From NCBI RefSeq assembly GCF_034274695.1, contig NZ_CP128362.1, positions 7,008,501 through 7,072,500 on the forward strand: 64,000 nt of DNA. The letters run 5' to 3'. A program made the position numbers and the translations under genes. This document shows positions 52,199-61,700 of this stretch, in pieces. Within the stretch, counting starts at the first letter, position 1. Each line of letters opens with the position of its first letter. The notes beneath the pieces were generated by a model, which saw only the letters and a program-made list of their open reading frames with translations, made no database searches and was not told where the DNA came from. The stretch is from Chitinophaga sp. LS1 (GTDB lineage Bacteria; Bacteroidota; Bacteroidia; Chitinophagales; Chitinophagaceae).

Positions 52199-53133
52199 TT
52201 ACAATCTTTTATACCACATTGCGGGTGTATATTCTCTTACGAAATGATTATTTACAATACGGAATCTATGAGATTCTGTAAATGAAGGTTGATTATATTG
52301 CATAATATTATTACCATTAAGTTTGAGTGTAGCAGAGGGAAATACGTCAGTTGCAGCTGAAACAGAAACTGCTCCCTTAGGCGAAATAGTAACATCTAAT
52401 TTCTGGCCGACATTGACAATGTTATATCCCATAGTATTTAATGCAAGTTCTTCTATCTTAGGAACGCTAGCATGCTGTTCAAAATTAACTTTCATTCCTT
52501 CAGATGTCGTTGTTGCGCTTAACTTATTTTGATCATCACCTAATCCAGGATAATTATCTCTTGCCGTACCCACAGGAGTCTCGCCAATTTTCACTTTGCT
52601 GGTATAAATATAAACAAATCCTGTTTTTTTAATAACAAACTTCTCTACCGTCAATGTTTGTAATTCATCAGGATTTCCCTGTACCTGTTTCACACCACTA
52701 TTATCATCTACCATGTTGAACAGGTCGTCAAAAAGTACATAGGTGAGATACGCCTTTGGTTTAGTAGCAAGGTTCTCATCCGCATCCTTGCTGATCAACT
52801 CTTCGTACTCACTGGATGTATATGCTGACGAAATAGCGGAATTTGTACCCGCAGCCGCATGTGTACCATCAGAGATAGTGGAAGAACTGAATGCCTGTAT
52901 GAGTGCAGCTAGCATACTGCTTGTGGTAGTACTGGAGGTGCTGGCTGCCGTGCTTTTATAAAATGCTTTCACCCCCAGCTGCAGGGTATCCCCCGCCATG
53001 ACCCGTAATACAATGGATGGACCTATTTTTTCACCACTTTCTGCATTCAGCCTGGCTACATATGCATTTGGATTGGTAGTTTCATCCGTTGGATAGCCAG
53101 CAGGAAGCGCCGTGCGGGTATTGTCTATGTTAC
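52199..53133 (-). pseudogene. Displaced RHS tip: core fragment plus different C-terminus
   Basis: Open frame entering at 53133 without its own regular start (first ATG 52999, MAGDTLQLGV). From NIDNTRT to FVYIYTS it is nearly identical to residues about 910-1087 of the RHS protein at 54552. It then diverges into a unique C-terminus of about 135 residues (KVKIGETPVGTARDNYPGLG ... FVREYTPAMWYKRL). Signal peptide, RHS repeats and the RHS-associated core are missing. Looks like a silent tip cassette or orphan toxin; the tip family is not recognised. Confidence 0.75.
52602..53133 (-). repeat. 532-bp RHS-core block (copy 2)
   Basis: Direct repeat of 55507-56038, same length without gaps, about ten mismatches by eye (about 98 % identity). 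Edges are abrupt: at 53134 the sequence turns into the end of the MNT/HEPN gene, at 52601 into the unique tip. Confidence 0.95.
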
Positions 53134-53889
53134 CTCGTAATGATCCTTATACCGGGCATCGATGTAGCCCCGTTTCAGCAGATCAAACAGGTGCTTTTCC
53201 TCCGGTGTGTTGTCGGGGAAGACACTGTCCAGTTCTTTAGAAAAGCGTTTGGAGTAGCGTTTCAGCTTGTCCAGGTTGTGAGTCTTGGACTTGTAGCCGG
53301 CATGTACCAGGATGATGGCATTGTAGGTGCGCTCGGTGGCCTGGTGCAGGACAAACGCAGATTCTTTCAGGTTGCCAACGCTCCGGGCATAAATGCCCAT
53401 TTGCAGAAAATTCACTCCGCTGTGATACCACTGATCGAAGTAGTTCTGCGCAATAGCTTTCGCCTCAGCCTGACTTAACGGCTTACGCTCTGCCAGCGGC
53501 GTGTTGCCGGCATCATACAGCAAGATGCCTTCTTTCTCGATATCGGTAAAAAAGTACTGCCCCTCGCTGAGCATCTTGTTCACAAAATCAATGTCGTGCG
53601 TGATGACCGTAACCGGCGTCCGGTAAAAACAACGGTTCTCGATCAGGTCTTGCACCTCGTAGTCCTTGCGGCTCTCCCCGGATTTGGTGATGACCAGGAT
53701 ATCGTAGTCGCTGATGTATTCAAAAGTGATGCCGCCCTCTGTATAGCGGTGCTCGACCCACCGACCCGTGGCATGACTGCCGAACAGGATCACCTTCTCA
53801 GGATCCACCGCCTTCACGATGATCCCCGTGATCTCTCTCAGCTGCTTTTGCTTGTGCTCCGGTAAATGCTCCAGGGAAGTGTTCATCAC
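53125..53889 (-). CDS. Nucleotidyltransferase-HEPN protein, C-terminus cut by RHS block
   Basis: 254 residues. N-terminal MNT-type nucleotidyltransferase: GSHATGRW (37-44) and D61-x-D63 in SDYDILVIT. C-terminal HEPN domain (FVLHQATERTYNAIILVHAG, LLKRGYIDARYKDHYE). The gene ends GTAACATAG exactly where the 532-bp RHS block begins, so the final VT and stop come from RHS sequence; I expect some 30 further residues in intact relatives. G+C is clearly higher than in the flanking toxin-island genes, suggesting separate origin. Confidence 0.85.
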   Translation of the reverse strand: MMNTSLEHLPEHKQKQLREITGIIVKAVDPEKVILFGSHATGRWVEHRYTEGGITFEYISDYDILVITKSGESRKDYEVQDLIENRCFYRTPVTVITHDIDFVNKMLSEGQYFFTDIEKEGILLYDAGNTPLAERKPLSQAEAKAIAQNYFDQWYHSGVNFLQMGIYARSVGNLKESAFVLHQATERTYNAIILVHAGYKSKTHNLDKLKRYSKRFSKELDSVFPDNTPEEKHLFDLLKRGYIDARYKDHYEVT

Positions 53890-53924
53890 CTAACTGTTTG
53901 CTATACCGTAAAGCTAAGGAAGTT

Positions 53925-54512
53925 TCAATTATCTAGCTTCCAATATTCGGAGTTTGGATTTTTACTTTGGGAGAGTTGTTGCTCAATTTGGTAATCCACC
54001 TCAATGAATCCACTCTCATCAAACCGGTATGCTCCCTGCCTGTAGCATTCTATGACAGTTTCAAACATAGTGTTCATATCGTCATATATTGACACTGGCT
54101 CTTCGGATAATGTGACTGACGGCGAATATGTGAGGATCTGGCCGACCGTCTGATTCTGTTCATTAGCATCAAAGAGTAAAAAGTCTCCACCGCCACTGGT
54201 GAAAATGGGAAACAGTTTCTCCTTCCACATATCATTTGTTATGGCATAATCGTAGTGCTCTATAGCATTTTCTAATGGCAGCATAATTGCCCGAGCAAAA
54301 AGTTCCATCTGCCCGATGACCCGATTATCCATATCCAAAACCCCATTTCTCCAACCATATAAGATAACCAGTAGATCGCTGGATATATGTAGCGTGCTCA
54401 GTCGCTTCGTCACCACATCAGGCGAAAGTCCAATTTGTAAAATATCCAAATACGGATATTTGAACTGAGCTAGGTCTCTTTCAAAAAGCAAAAGCAGTCT
54501 GGAAAGTTCCAT
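53925..54512 (-). CDS. SUKH (SMI1/KNR4)-like immunity protein
   Basis: 195 residues, soluble. SUKH features: LVILYGWRNGVL near residue 50 and LFPIFTSGGGDFLLFDA near 105, the hallmark G-x-G/D-x-L strand, followed by an ILTYSPSVTL segment. It starts 39 bases after the stop of the RHS toxin gene, the usual place for the cognate immunity gene, and SUKH proteins are known to neutralise nuclease toxins. Expected to bind the NucA/NucB-type tip. Confidence 0.8.
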   Translation of the reverse strand: MELSRLLLLFERDLAQFKYPYLDILQIGLSPDVVTKRLSTLHISSDLLVILYGWRNGVLDMDNRVIGQMELFARAIMLPLENAIEHYDYAITNDMWKEKLFPIFTSGGGDFLLFDANEQNQTVGQILTYSPSVTLSEEPVSIYDDMNTMFETVIECYRQGAYRFDESGFIEVDYQIEQQLSQSKNPNSEYWKLDN

Positions 54513-54551
54513 CGTACCTATCTTGAATTAGTTAAATCGATTTTTGCTATG

Positions 54552-57500
54552 TTATAGAGGCGAAAGTACGCCGCACCCTCCGCAAAGAGGCAAAGTTGCT
54601 AAGCCTTCTACCCCTTTCCATATCAAATACCCGACTATTGCAGCCGCTCCCACACCGGCCCCAACCCTTACGGCATCGGGGTTCATGTTGATCACTTTGC
54701 CAGGGGAAGTATTATTATTTGTATTGTCATTTTGGTTTTGTTGATAATTATTCAGAGCAGTAGGAAGATTTTTATTAGCAGGGTCATCAGGATCAGGCAC
54801 CGGGGTGACTAGAAACATGTCCCCTGTTTGCATCCCTGCAGCTTTCGCCGTACTGCTGACAATACCACCTTGTACCAGCTGTTCTCTCAAAGGAACTTCC
54901 TGAACGGAAGCATTTTTTCCACCTTCCTTAGTAGTAGCAAGAGGATATTCATCCAAGGAATTACCCTTCGCAGCAGGAGTTTGTCCTTTTAGAGCCTCGC
55001 CTCTTCTCTGATCTGCATTTTGCTTGCTCTGATCGTATGTAATTATCATTGGTTTACCGCCCCCAATAGCTTTTAACGTGTGTTGGTAGATGTTGGGCAT
55101 TTTTTTCTGAGGTACTAACAAGGGGACGATCTTCGGATCGCGAGTGGTATCACCTAGCGGATCATTACGCAGAATCGGATTATTCCCCATTGCGGCATAA
55201 GGGCTTTCGGAGACATTGGGTTTCGGATCTGGTTGCCACCATCTGCCACCCAACTCTACATCAAGCATCCTAAAACGGGTCTCGTACATCTCCAAGCCGC
55301 TGCCATCACTGAACTCTTTATTTTGAAGCTCTGATCCTTTGTTGTAGCGGTATTTGTTTTCAGCATATTGAGATTTCAATGCCCGATCCGAGATACCGGC
55401 CATAGTCAATCCGCCCGGATAATAATGCGTCTCCTCCAATAACGGCCCTCTGTTATGGACTACCACCAGATTATCAAAATACACATTCTCCCCACTTTCA
55501 TTACTCGTATAAATATAAACAAATCCTGTTTTTTTAATAACAAACTTCTCTACCGTCAATGTTTGTAATTCATCAGGATTTCCCTGTACCTGTTTCACAC
55601 CACTATTATCATCTACCATGTTGAACAGGTCGTCAAAAAGTACATAGGTGAGATACGCCCTTGGTTTAGTAGCAAGGTTCTCATCAGCATCCTTGCTGAT
55701 CAACTCTTCGTACTCACTGGATGTATATGCTGACGAAATAACGGAATTTGTACCCGCAGCCGCATGTGTACCATCAGAGATAGTGGAAGAACTGAATGCC
55801 TGTATGAGTGCAGCTAGCATACTGCTTGTGGTAGTACTGGAGGTGCTTGCTGCCGTGCTTTTGTAAAATGCTTTGACCCCCAGCTGCAGGGTATCTCCCG
55901 CCATGACCCGTAATACAATGGAAGGTCCTATTTTTTCACCACTTTCTGCATTCAGCTTGGCTACATATGCATTTGGATTGGTAGTTTCATCCGTTGGATA
56001 GCCAGCAGGAAGCGCCGTGCGGGTATTGTCTATGTTACTGAATAAAGCGTTTTCAGTCGCACTGCTGGCTGTCTCCATGGTAGCGGCGTATACGCTGGTG
56101 TCTGCATTATCTCCCAATACTACCCTGACATTGCCCAGGTGATCTTTTTCAAAATAATCCCAATGATAAACGAGGGCTTTGCCGGAATCGTATTCCGGAC
56201 GAATACGGCCTTCTTCGTGAATGATATATCGTAAGGTGTCCCGTTCATACACTAATCCTTCTATGTAATCAGTCACAGTGGTTTTGACAGGAGACGAGGT
56301 ACTGTCCACCACGGTTTTTTTCAGTTTCCTGCCATCTGCTGTATATAAATAATTAATTGTACCCTTGCCGCTGACCAGAATTTTTTCGGGAAGATTCAGC
56401 AGGTTATAACTGATAGAAGTGATTTGCTTATTCTGATCGGATATTAAATTGCCATTACCGTTGTATGTATAGTCATTGCCTGTGTTTGTACCATCATTAA
56501 AATCACCTAGTTTGGCGGTGCTTGTATTACTGGCATCTGTCACAGTCAATAGCTTATTACTATTGGCCTGGTAGGTATATGTCAGGTTATCCACATTACT
56601 GTTGGTAGTACCTATTAACCCCTGTTGTTTCATTGAGCTAATGTTACCATTTGCATCATAAGCGAGGTTGCTTACTGTAAAGTCAGCTTTGTCTGATGTC
56701 CATGCTGCTCCAGTATTGTTTTGCTGGTTAAAGACAGCCTTTTTTAGGCGGTTGGCGCCATCATAACCAAACCCGTATGCCCTTGGTATGCCGTTGGACC
56801 TGGTTTTCCATTTGATGCCTGCAATGTTGCCATTGTATTGGCTGCTATCAAAGCCATTATCATAACTGATTTCTTCACCGAACCAGTTGTCTGTGCCGGT
56901 GGAATTGACGAATGCTTTGTTGATACCCGCTAACCAGCCTTTTATATTATAAGTATAGGTGAGGGTATCTAACTGCCCACTGGCAGCTACGCCTATTTTC
57001 TTTTGTAGCAATTGTCCCAGCTCATTATAGGTGTTCTCTGCGATCTTTTCCTCGAGGTTGGTGCTGTCATTCAGCCGCTTGACGAGTGAAATCAGGTGAC
57101 CAGCTGCATCATAACCCATTTTGGTCAGTAAGGTTGTCTGAGGCGTAACAGTGCTGGAAGGATTGGTATGCGTAAGGTAGGTGCTTAACACCTTGCCATT
57201 GTAGTCATATAGAAGGCTGGTCACATTTTTTCCACCTGTATGATTATCTGCAATTGTCTGGATAGTCAGGGCATCATCGTCGAAGTAGTTTGTGGTGGTG
57301 AGCCATTGGTCTGTGCCTAATATGCGAACCTTTGTTCCTGTGGTGAGAGTTGCGACACGCGTACTGGAAGAAGTATTGGCCTGGCTATAAGGATTGTCGC
57401 CTGCTTCCGGTTTTGAAAGACCTGTGTTCACAAGGCTATGTACACCAGTATAGTTATAATTATCATAGTAAGTGTAAGACAATGGTGAAAGTGCACCCGC

Positions 57501-58766
57501 GCTGATGTCCGGCAGGGGATTATAGACCGGAGAGGTATCGCTGGTAGAAGTATTCAGCGTGCATTGCAGGGCTTCTCTGCTGCTGGTAACCGTGTAAAGC
57601 GCCGTTTCATAGGGGCGGTTCAATCCATCGTAGAAGGTAGTCAGCCACTCGGGAGAAGACTGGCCTCTTTGTAATGAATCCTGTGTAAATACGACTCTGT
57701 TTCGGCTATCATAAGCCATTAAAACAGCTCCTGCTCCGGGGATTTTTTTCGAAATCATGCGGCCACGTGCATCATATTGATACTGGAAGCAAAGTTCATC
57801 GGCGACGGTTGAAGTGATCTTCCAGTCAGACATGATATTTTGTACTGCCAGTGGCGGTATTACAAAACGAAGACTACCCAGATCGTCATACACATAGTAG
57901 GTGCATAACCATCCATCATGGGCTTTACCAGGACTATCGGCCAATTGTACTTTTTTGAGAATGAGTTTGCCGTCTTTGTCCTTGTATTCTATCACCTGGA
58001 GCCCTGCTTCATCGATTAAAATGTTTTTATTGAGCTGCCCGGTACTGTAAATGCCGGCAGTATCGGGAAGAGTTGCGGAACCGGAACCATAAGTAGCAGT
58101 GGTGGAACAGTTCTTTTTACTAATTGCAATTTTCCAGATCAGCACAGCATCGTCGCTGGTATTGTAATAGTACTGCATTTCTACCGGATGATTTCCGCCC
58201 GTTTGTGCCCAACTATCACCGGGGTCCCATTTCTTTAATACCCGGTTTAGTGGAGAGGCTTCATACTCAGTCTGGCTATAGTACACATGTTCATTTGCGA
58301 TGCCGGGGTTGAGTGCAGTATTTTGATAAAAAGATGCTTGTGCTGCAAATGGATCTGATTTTATTTTCCCATTATGGGCACTATCCTGTTGATGTATATA
58401 GGGCAGGTATTGATATTGTTGCCTGCCAAGAGAATCGTATGTATAGGCGGTAACCATATCATTGCCGTTAGGACTGATCCTTCTCTCTACAGTTTGTAAG
58501 GGACGTCCCAATCCGTCCAGGTATTGTGTCGTCAGTTTTACCGCTGCAGCAGTATGGCTGGTATCTAATACGGCATCAGCATCTGCTGTGATCATAGCCG
58601 GTGTCCAGATGTATAAGGAGCTGTAAGCAGTAGTTGTATAAGCGGAAGGTCGTATAACGGGAGTAGCAGCAGTATGTTGGGTGGTAACAGGCACCTGTGC
58701 GCTGCCGGGATGGAATATTCCCAGCAGGCAGCAAAATATGATATATATAGATAGATGTTTGTTCAT
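54552..58766 (-). CDS. RHS/DUF6443 protein with NucA/NucB-type DNase tip
   Basis: 1404 residues. Signal peptide (MNKHLSIYIIFCCLLGIFHPGSA region), DUF6443 (about 60-190, KLTTQYLDGLGRPLQTVERR), RHS/YD repeats (YDANGNISSMKQQG, YTADGRKLKK), RHS-associated core (YYPGGLTMAG ... RWWQPDPKPNVSESPYAAMG), then NDPLGD at about 1205. The tip has QRRGEALKGQTP and DEYPLATTKEGG (about 1271-1282) with VPLREQLVQGG, the NucA/NucB DNase pattern. A hydrophobic tail (GAGVGAAAIVGYLIWKGVEG) ends it. Predicted antibacterial toxin; cognate immunity gene follows. Confidence 0.88.
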   Translation of the reverse strand: MNKHLSIYIIFCCLLGIFHPGSAQVPVTTQHTAATPVIRPSAYTTTAYSSLYIWTPAMITADADAVLDTSHTAAAVKLTTQYLDGLGRPLQTVERRISPNGNDMVTAYTYDSLGRQQYQYLPYIHQQDSAHNGKIKSDPFAAQASFYQNTALNPGIANEHVYYSQTEYEASPLNRVLKKWDPGDSWAQTGGNHPVEMQYYYNTSDDAVLIWKIAISKKNCSTTATYGSGSATLPDTAGIYSTGQLNKNILIDEAGLQVIEYKDKDGKLILKKVQLADSPGKAHDGWLCTYYVYDDLGSLRFVIPPLAVQNIMSDWKITSTVADELCFQYQYDARGRMISKKIPGAGAVLMAYDSRNRVVFTQDSLQRGQSSPEWLTTFYDGLNRPYETALYTVTSSREALQCTLNTSTSDTSPVYNPLPDISAGALSPLSYTYYDNYNYTGVHSLVNTGLSKPEAGDNPYSQANTSSSTRVATLTTGTKVRILGTDQWLTTTNYFDDDALTIQTIADNHTGGKNVTSLLYDYNGKVLSTYLTHTNPSSTVTPQTTLLTKMGYDAAGHLISLVKRLNDSTNLEEKIAENTYNELGQLLQKKIGVAASGQLDTLTYTYNIKGWLAGINKAFVNSTGTDNWFGEEISYDNGFDSSQYNGNIAGIKWKTRSNGIPRAYGFGYDGANRLKKAVFNQQNNTGAAWTSDKADFTVSNLAYDANGNISSMKQQGLIGTTNSNVDNLTYTYQANSNKLLTVTDASNTSTAKLGDFNDGTNTGNDYTYNGNGNLISDQNKQITSISYNLLNLPEKILVSGKGTINYLYTADGRKLKKTVVDSTSSPVKTTVTDYIEGLVYERDTLRYIIHEEGRIRPEYDSGKALVYHWDYFEKDHLGNVRVVLGDNADTSVYAATMETASSATENALFSNIDNTRTALPAGYPTDETTNPNAYVAKLNAESGEKIGPSIVLRVMAGDTLQLGVKAFYKSTAASTSSTTTSSMLAALIQAFSSSTISDGTHAAAGTNSVISSAYTSSEYEELISKDADENLATKPRAYLTYVLFDDLFNMVDDNSGVKQVQGNPDELQTLTVEKFVIKKTGFVYIYTSNESGENVYFDNLVVVHNRGPLLEETHYYPGGLTMAGISDRALKSQYAENKYRYNKGSELQNKEFSDGSGLEMYETRFRMLDVELGGRWWQPDPKPNVSESPYAAMGNNPILRNDPLGDTTRDPKIVPLLVPQKKMPNIYQHTLKAIGGGKPMIITYDQSKQNADQRRGEALKGQTPAAKGNSLDEYPLATTKEGGKNASVQEVPLREQLVQGGIVSSTAKAAGMQTGDMFLVTPVPDPDDPANKNLPTALNNYQQNQNDNTNNNTSPGKVINMNPDAVRVGAGVGAAAIVGYLIWKGVEGLATLPLCGGCGVLSPL
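55507..56038 (-). repeat. 532-bp RHS-core block (copy 1, in main gene)
   Basis: Encodes about residues 910-1087 of the RHS protein, from NIDNTRT to FVYIYTS. Direct-repeat partner of 52602-53133. A 116-bp block overlapping its upstream edge (55950-56065) is shared with 46569-46684. Confidence 0.95.
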
Positions 58767-58770
58767 GGGT

Positions 58771-61700
58771 TTAATTTTTCCAGATAAGAATCATAATAGG
58801 AGCGGAATTGCCGGTGAAAGTGATGGTGGAGCCAGATGAAACTGTTTTCTGGGTGCCATTTACATCGGCGGTCATAGATATGCCGGAACCAATGGGGGCA
58901 ATAGAAATTGTAAATGTTTTACCACTGGTGATGGCGGCATAATATGGCCATTCCGTGATGGCTGTTGTCTTCACCTCTGCCGTGCTACTACTGGTATTGG
59001 TAGCGGTGATGCTGACTGTACCAGGGTCGGTACCACCTTTCTTTACTACTATTGCGAAATTCTTACCTGAAGGGAAGCAGTAACCATTTGTATTCGCATA
59101 GGATGGTCCGTTTGCAGTAGCATATGCATTGGCCAGTGAATCAACATATTCCTGTGATAGGGTAGACGTATACTTGCCGGCTGCCACGGTATAGGTAACG
59201 TAAGATCCTGTAGAGTCTCTGGTACAGCTGGTTTTCTGGAATGACTTACTTACAGCAGCACTGCTATATGTAGTTGTGCCGGAGGAAGAAAAGACAATGG
59301 TCAGTGTAGGTGCCAGTGACCATGATTTGCTGTAGCCCGGACTGATCGCCTTTTCTGTACCGTTCACGGTGGCATACAGATAATTCTGGGCTGTAATGGT
59401 AATAGTATAGGTGGCATCACTGGCGATGATGGAGCATACTGCCAGCTGTGCATCTGTCGGATCGACAAAGGTCTGTTGGTATACGGTGGATCCGGTAGAG
59501 GTATTGGTAATGGCCACATTAAAGGTGCCTAAATTGCTGCTACCGGATTTCTTACTGAAGAGAAGGTTACAGGTTTGACATGCACCATTGGTATTTGCAT
59601 AAGATTGTGCATTGGCTTTTGTATATCTCAGCGCTGCAGCATTGGCTGAATCCTTGCTGATAAGGGAAGAGTCGTGCCGCGCTGCTACGGTGTAGGTGAC
59701 GGTTGTACCTATATAACCTGTAGAACATTCGCGGGTAGCGCTTACAGATTGTGCATCACTGTAATAATAACAAAGACCGTTTCTGTTGGCATATACCTGT
59801 CCGCTATCGGATACTTCCTGTTTTGCCAATGCATTGGCAGCTGAGAGGCTGACTGAAGAGGTGTATTTACCGGCTGCAACGGTGTAGGTAACCGCTGTTC
59901 CTTCTGCATTGGCAGCTGTACATGCCCGGGTATAGGTACCACTTTGTGCCTCATTGCTCCACGTACACGTACTGTTGGCATAGCGTTGCCCCAGTGAGTC
60001 AAGACGTGATTTTGCTTTTGTATTCGCATCGTCCTGGCTGATGGTGGATGTATCTGCACCTTCTGAAAGGGTATAGGTGACTGTTGTACCTACGCCATTA
60101 TCGGTGCATGTTGCAGTAAAAGTGTCTGTCATTTGCTGACTCAGGAAATAACTACAGTCTCCCATAAGGTCTGCATACGCCTGTCCGTTTGACTGAATAT
60201 CGGCGAGTGCTTTTGCATTGGCATCACTCACACTTACGCTTGAGCTATATTTACCAGCATCGACTGCATAAGTAACGGAGGTGGTGGTTCCACTCAGTGT
60301 ACAGGTTTTGCTGAAAGTTTGACTTTGATAATCGTTGTAATAGATAGTGCCTTCACACCTGTTTATATCGCCGGCATAGTTGTAGCAATACATTTTCAGG
60401 ATGTTCTTATCCTTATTCCTGATTAGTTTCAGGCGGTTTAAGCCGTCGAATTCATAGTACAGGGTATGATTTCCTTCATCTGATTTACTGCTCATACCTA
60501 CCAGTGGTAAATAAGAATAGTGGCTCATTTGTGATGCTGCGGGTCGTAGTGCCACTTCATCAAACCATACTTTACCACTACCCTGGTTATCGAGGCGAAG
60601 GCTGATGTAGGCGACGCCGGCAGGGATGCTATATTCTTTTTCGAGATATACCCATTGCCCGGTGGTGGATGTAGATACATTATCTATATAGGTATAGCTG
60701 CCTGTTTCGCTGCTGGTCTTCATGAGTAAACTGATGGCTGCCCCCGGACCATTACTGTATACCCAACCGGAATAGCGGAAGGAGGTAGCGGTTGTCAATG
60801 CGACATTGCACCAGGAAGCATTGGTATAGGTACTACATCCTGTAGTCAGACCTGCATAGGTGCCGGTATGAGATAGGGTCGCATCGCGGGTGATACCTGT
60901 CCAGCTGTCAGCATCTTCAAATCCATCGTACATGACCTGGTTTATAGCAGCACCTGCTGTTTGTGATACAGGGTAGGTGCCATTGGCAGACCAGGTAAAT
61001 GCAGAAGTGAGACCATTGCCGTCTCTAAGCTGGCAGATGTTGCCATATTTACCATAGCTCTGATAGGCCGTCGTGATGGCAGGCAAGCTGTTATCATTAC
61101 CGAATTGCCAGTTGCTGTCAATTTTTGGTGCGATCAGGCTGTCATTAGCACTCCAGCTGTCGCTATAAATGGTATGTTTATAACTTAATAAGGTACTGTT
61201 GGTATAGTTGCCCTGCCAGTAGGGTTGACGAAGCATGTTTTTAGTCACCATGTGGTCCAGCACACCAGCATTTACATCTGTACTGCTATGTTCACCGGGG
61301 TAGCGCATTTCTGTGACCAGGGTATCATTTTTACTATTGAGTTTTGTGATTTTTTGAGGATAGTTTTTATCATTATAGGTGTAGTTGACCGTATTAGTGA
61401 ATACAGTACCATTATCATCGTAGTTATTATCTGTAACAGCAGCCAGATGCCGCCCACCGCTTTTTACCATGTAGACAAATGAACTGTAGTCAGTATAAGA
61501 GTCTACACAATGCTCAGAGGTAGCGTATTCTATTGTCGGGTACACCATGAGGGCAGAGTCCTGACTAAAGTTGAATAGCTCCCAGGTATTGACTGATTCT
61601 TTTATAAGTGAAAAGGAGCTGTCAGCGCTGTTGAATTTATAATACGAAGTCTTTATTGGCAATTCATCTGAAAGCCCGTTATCAATTCTTTCCTTTCCTC

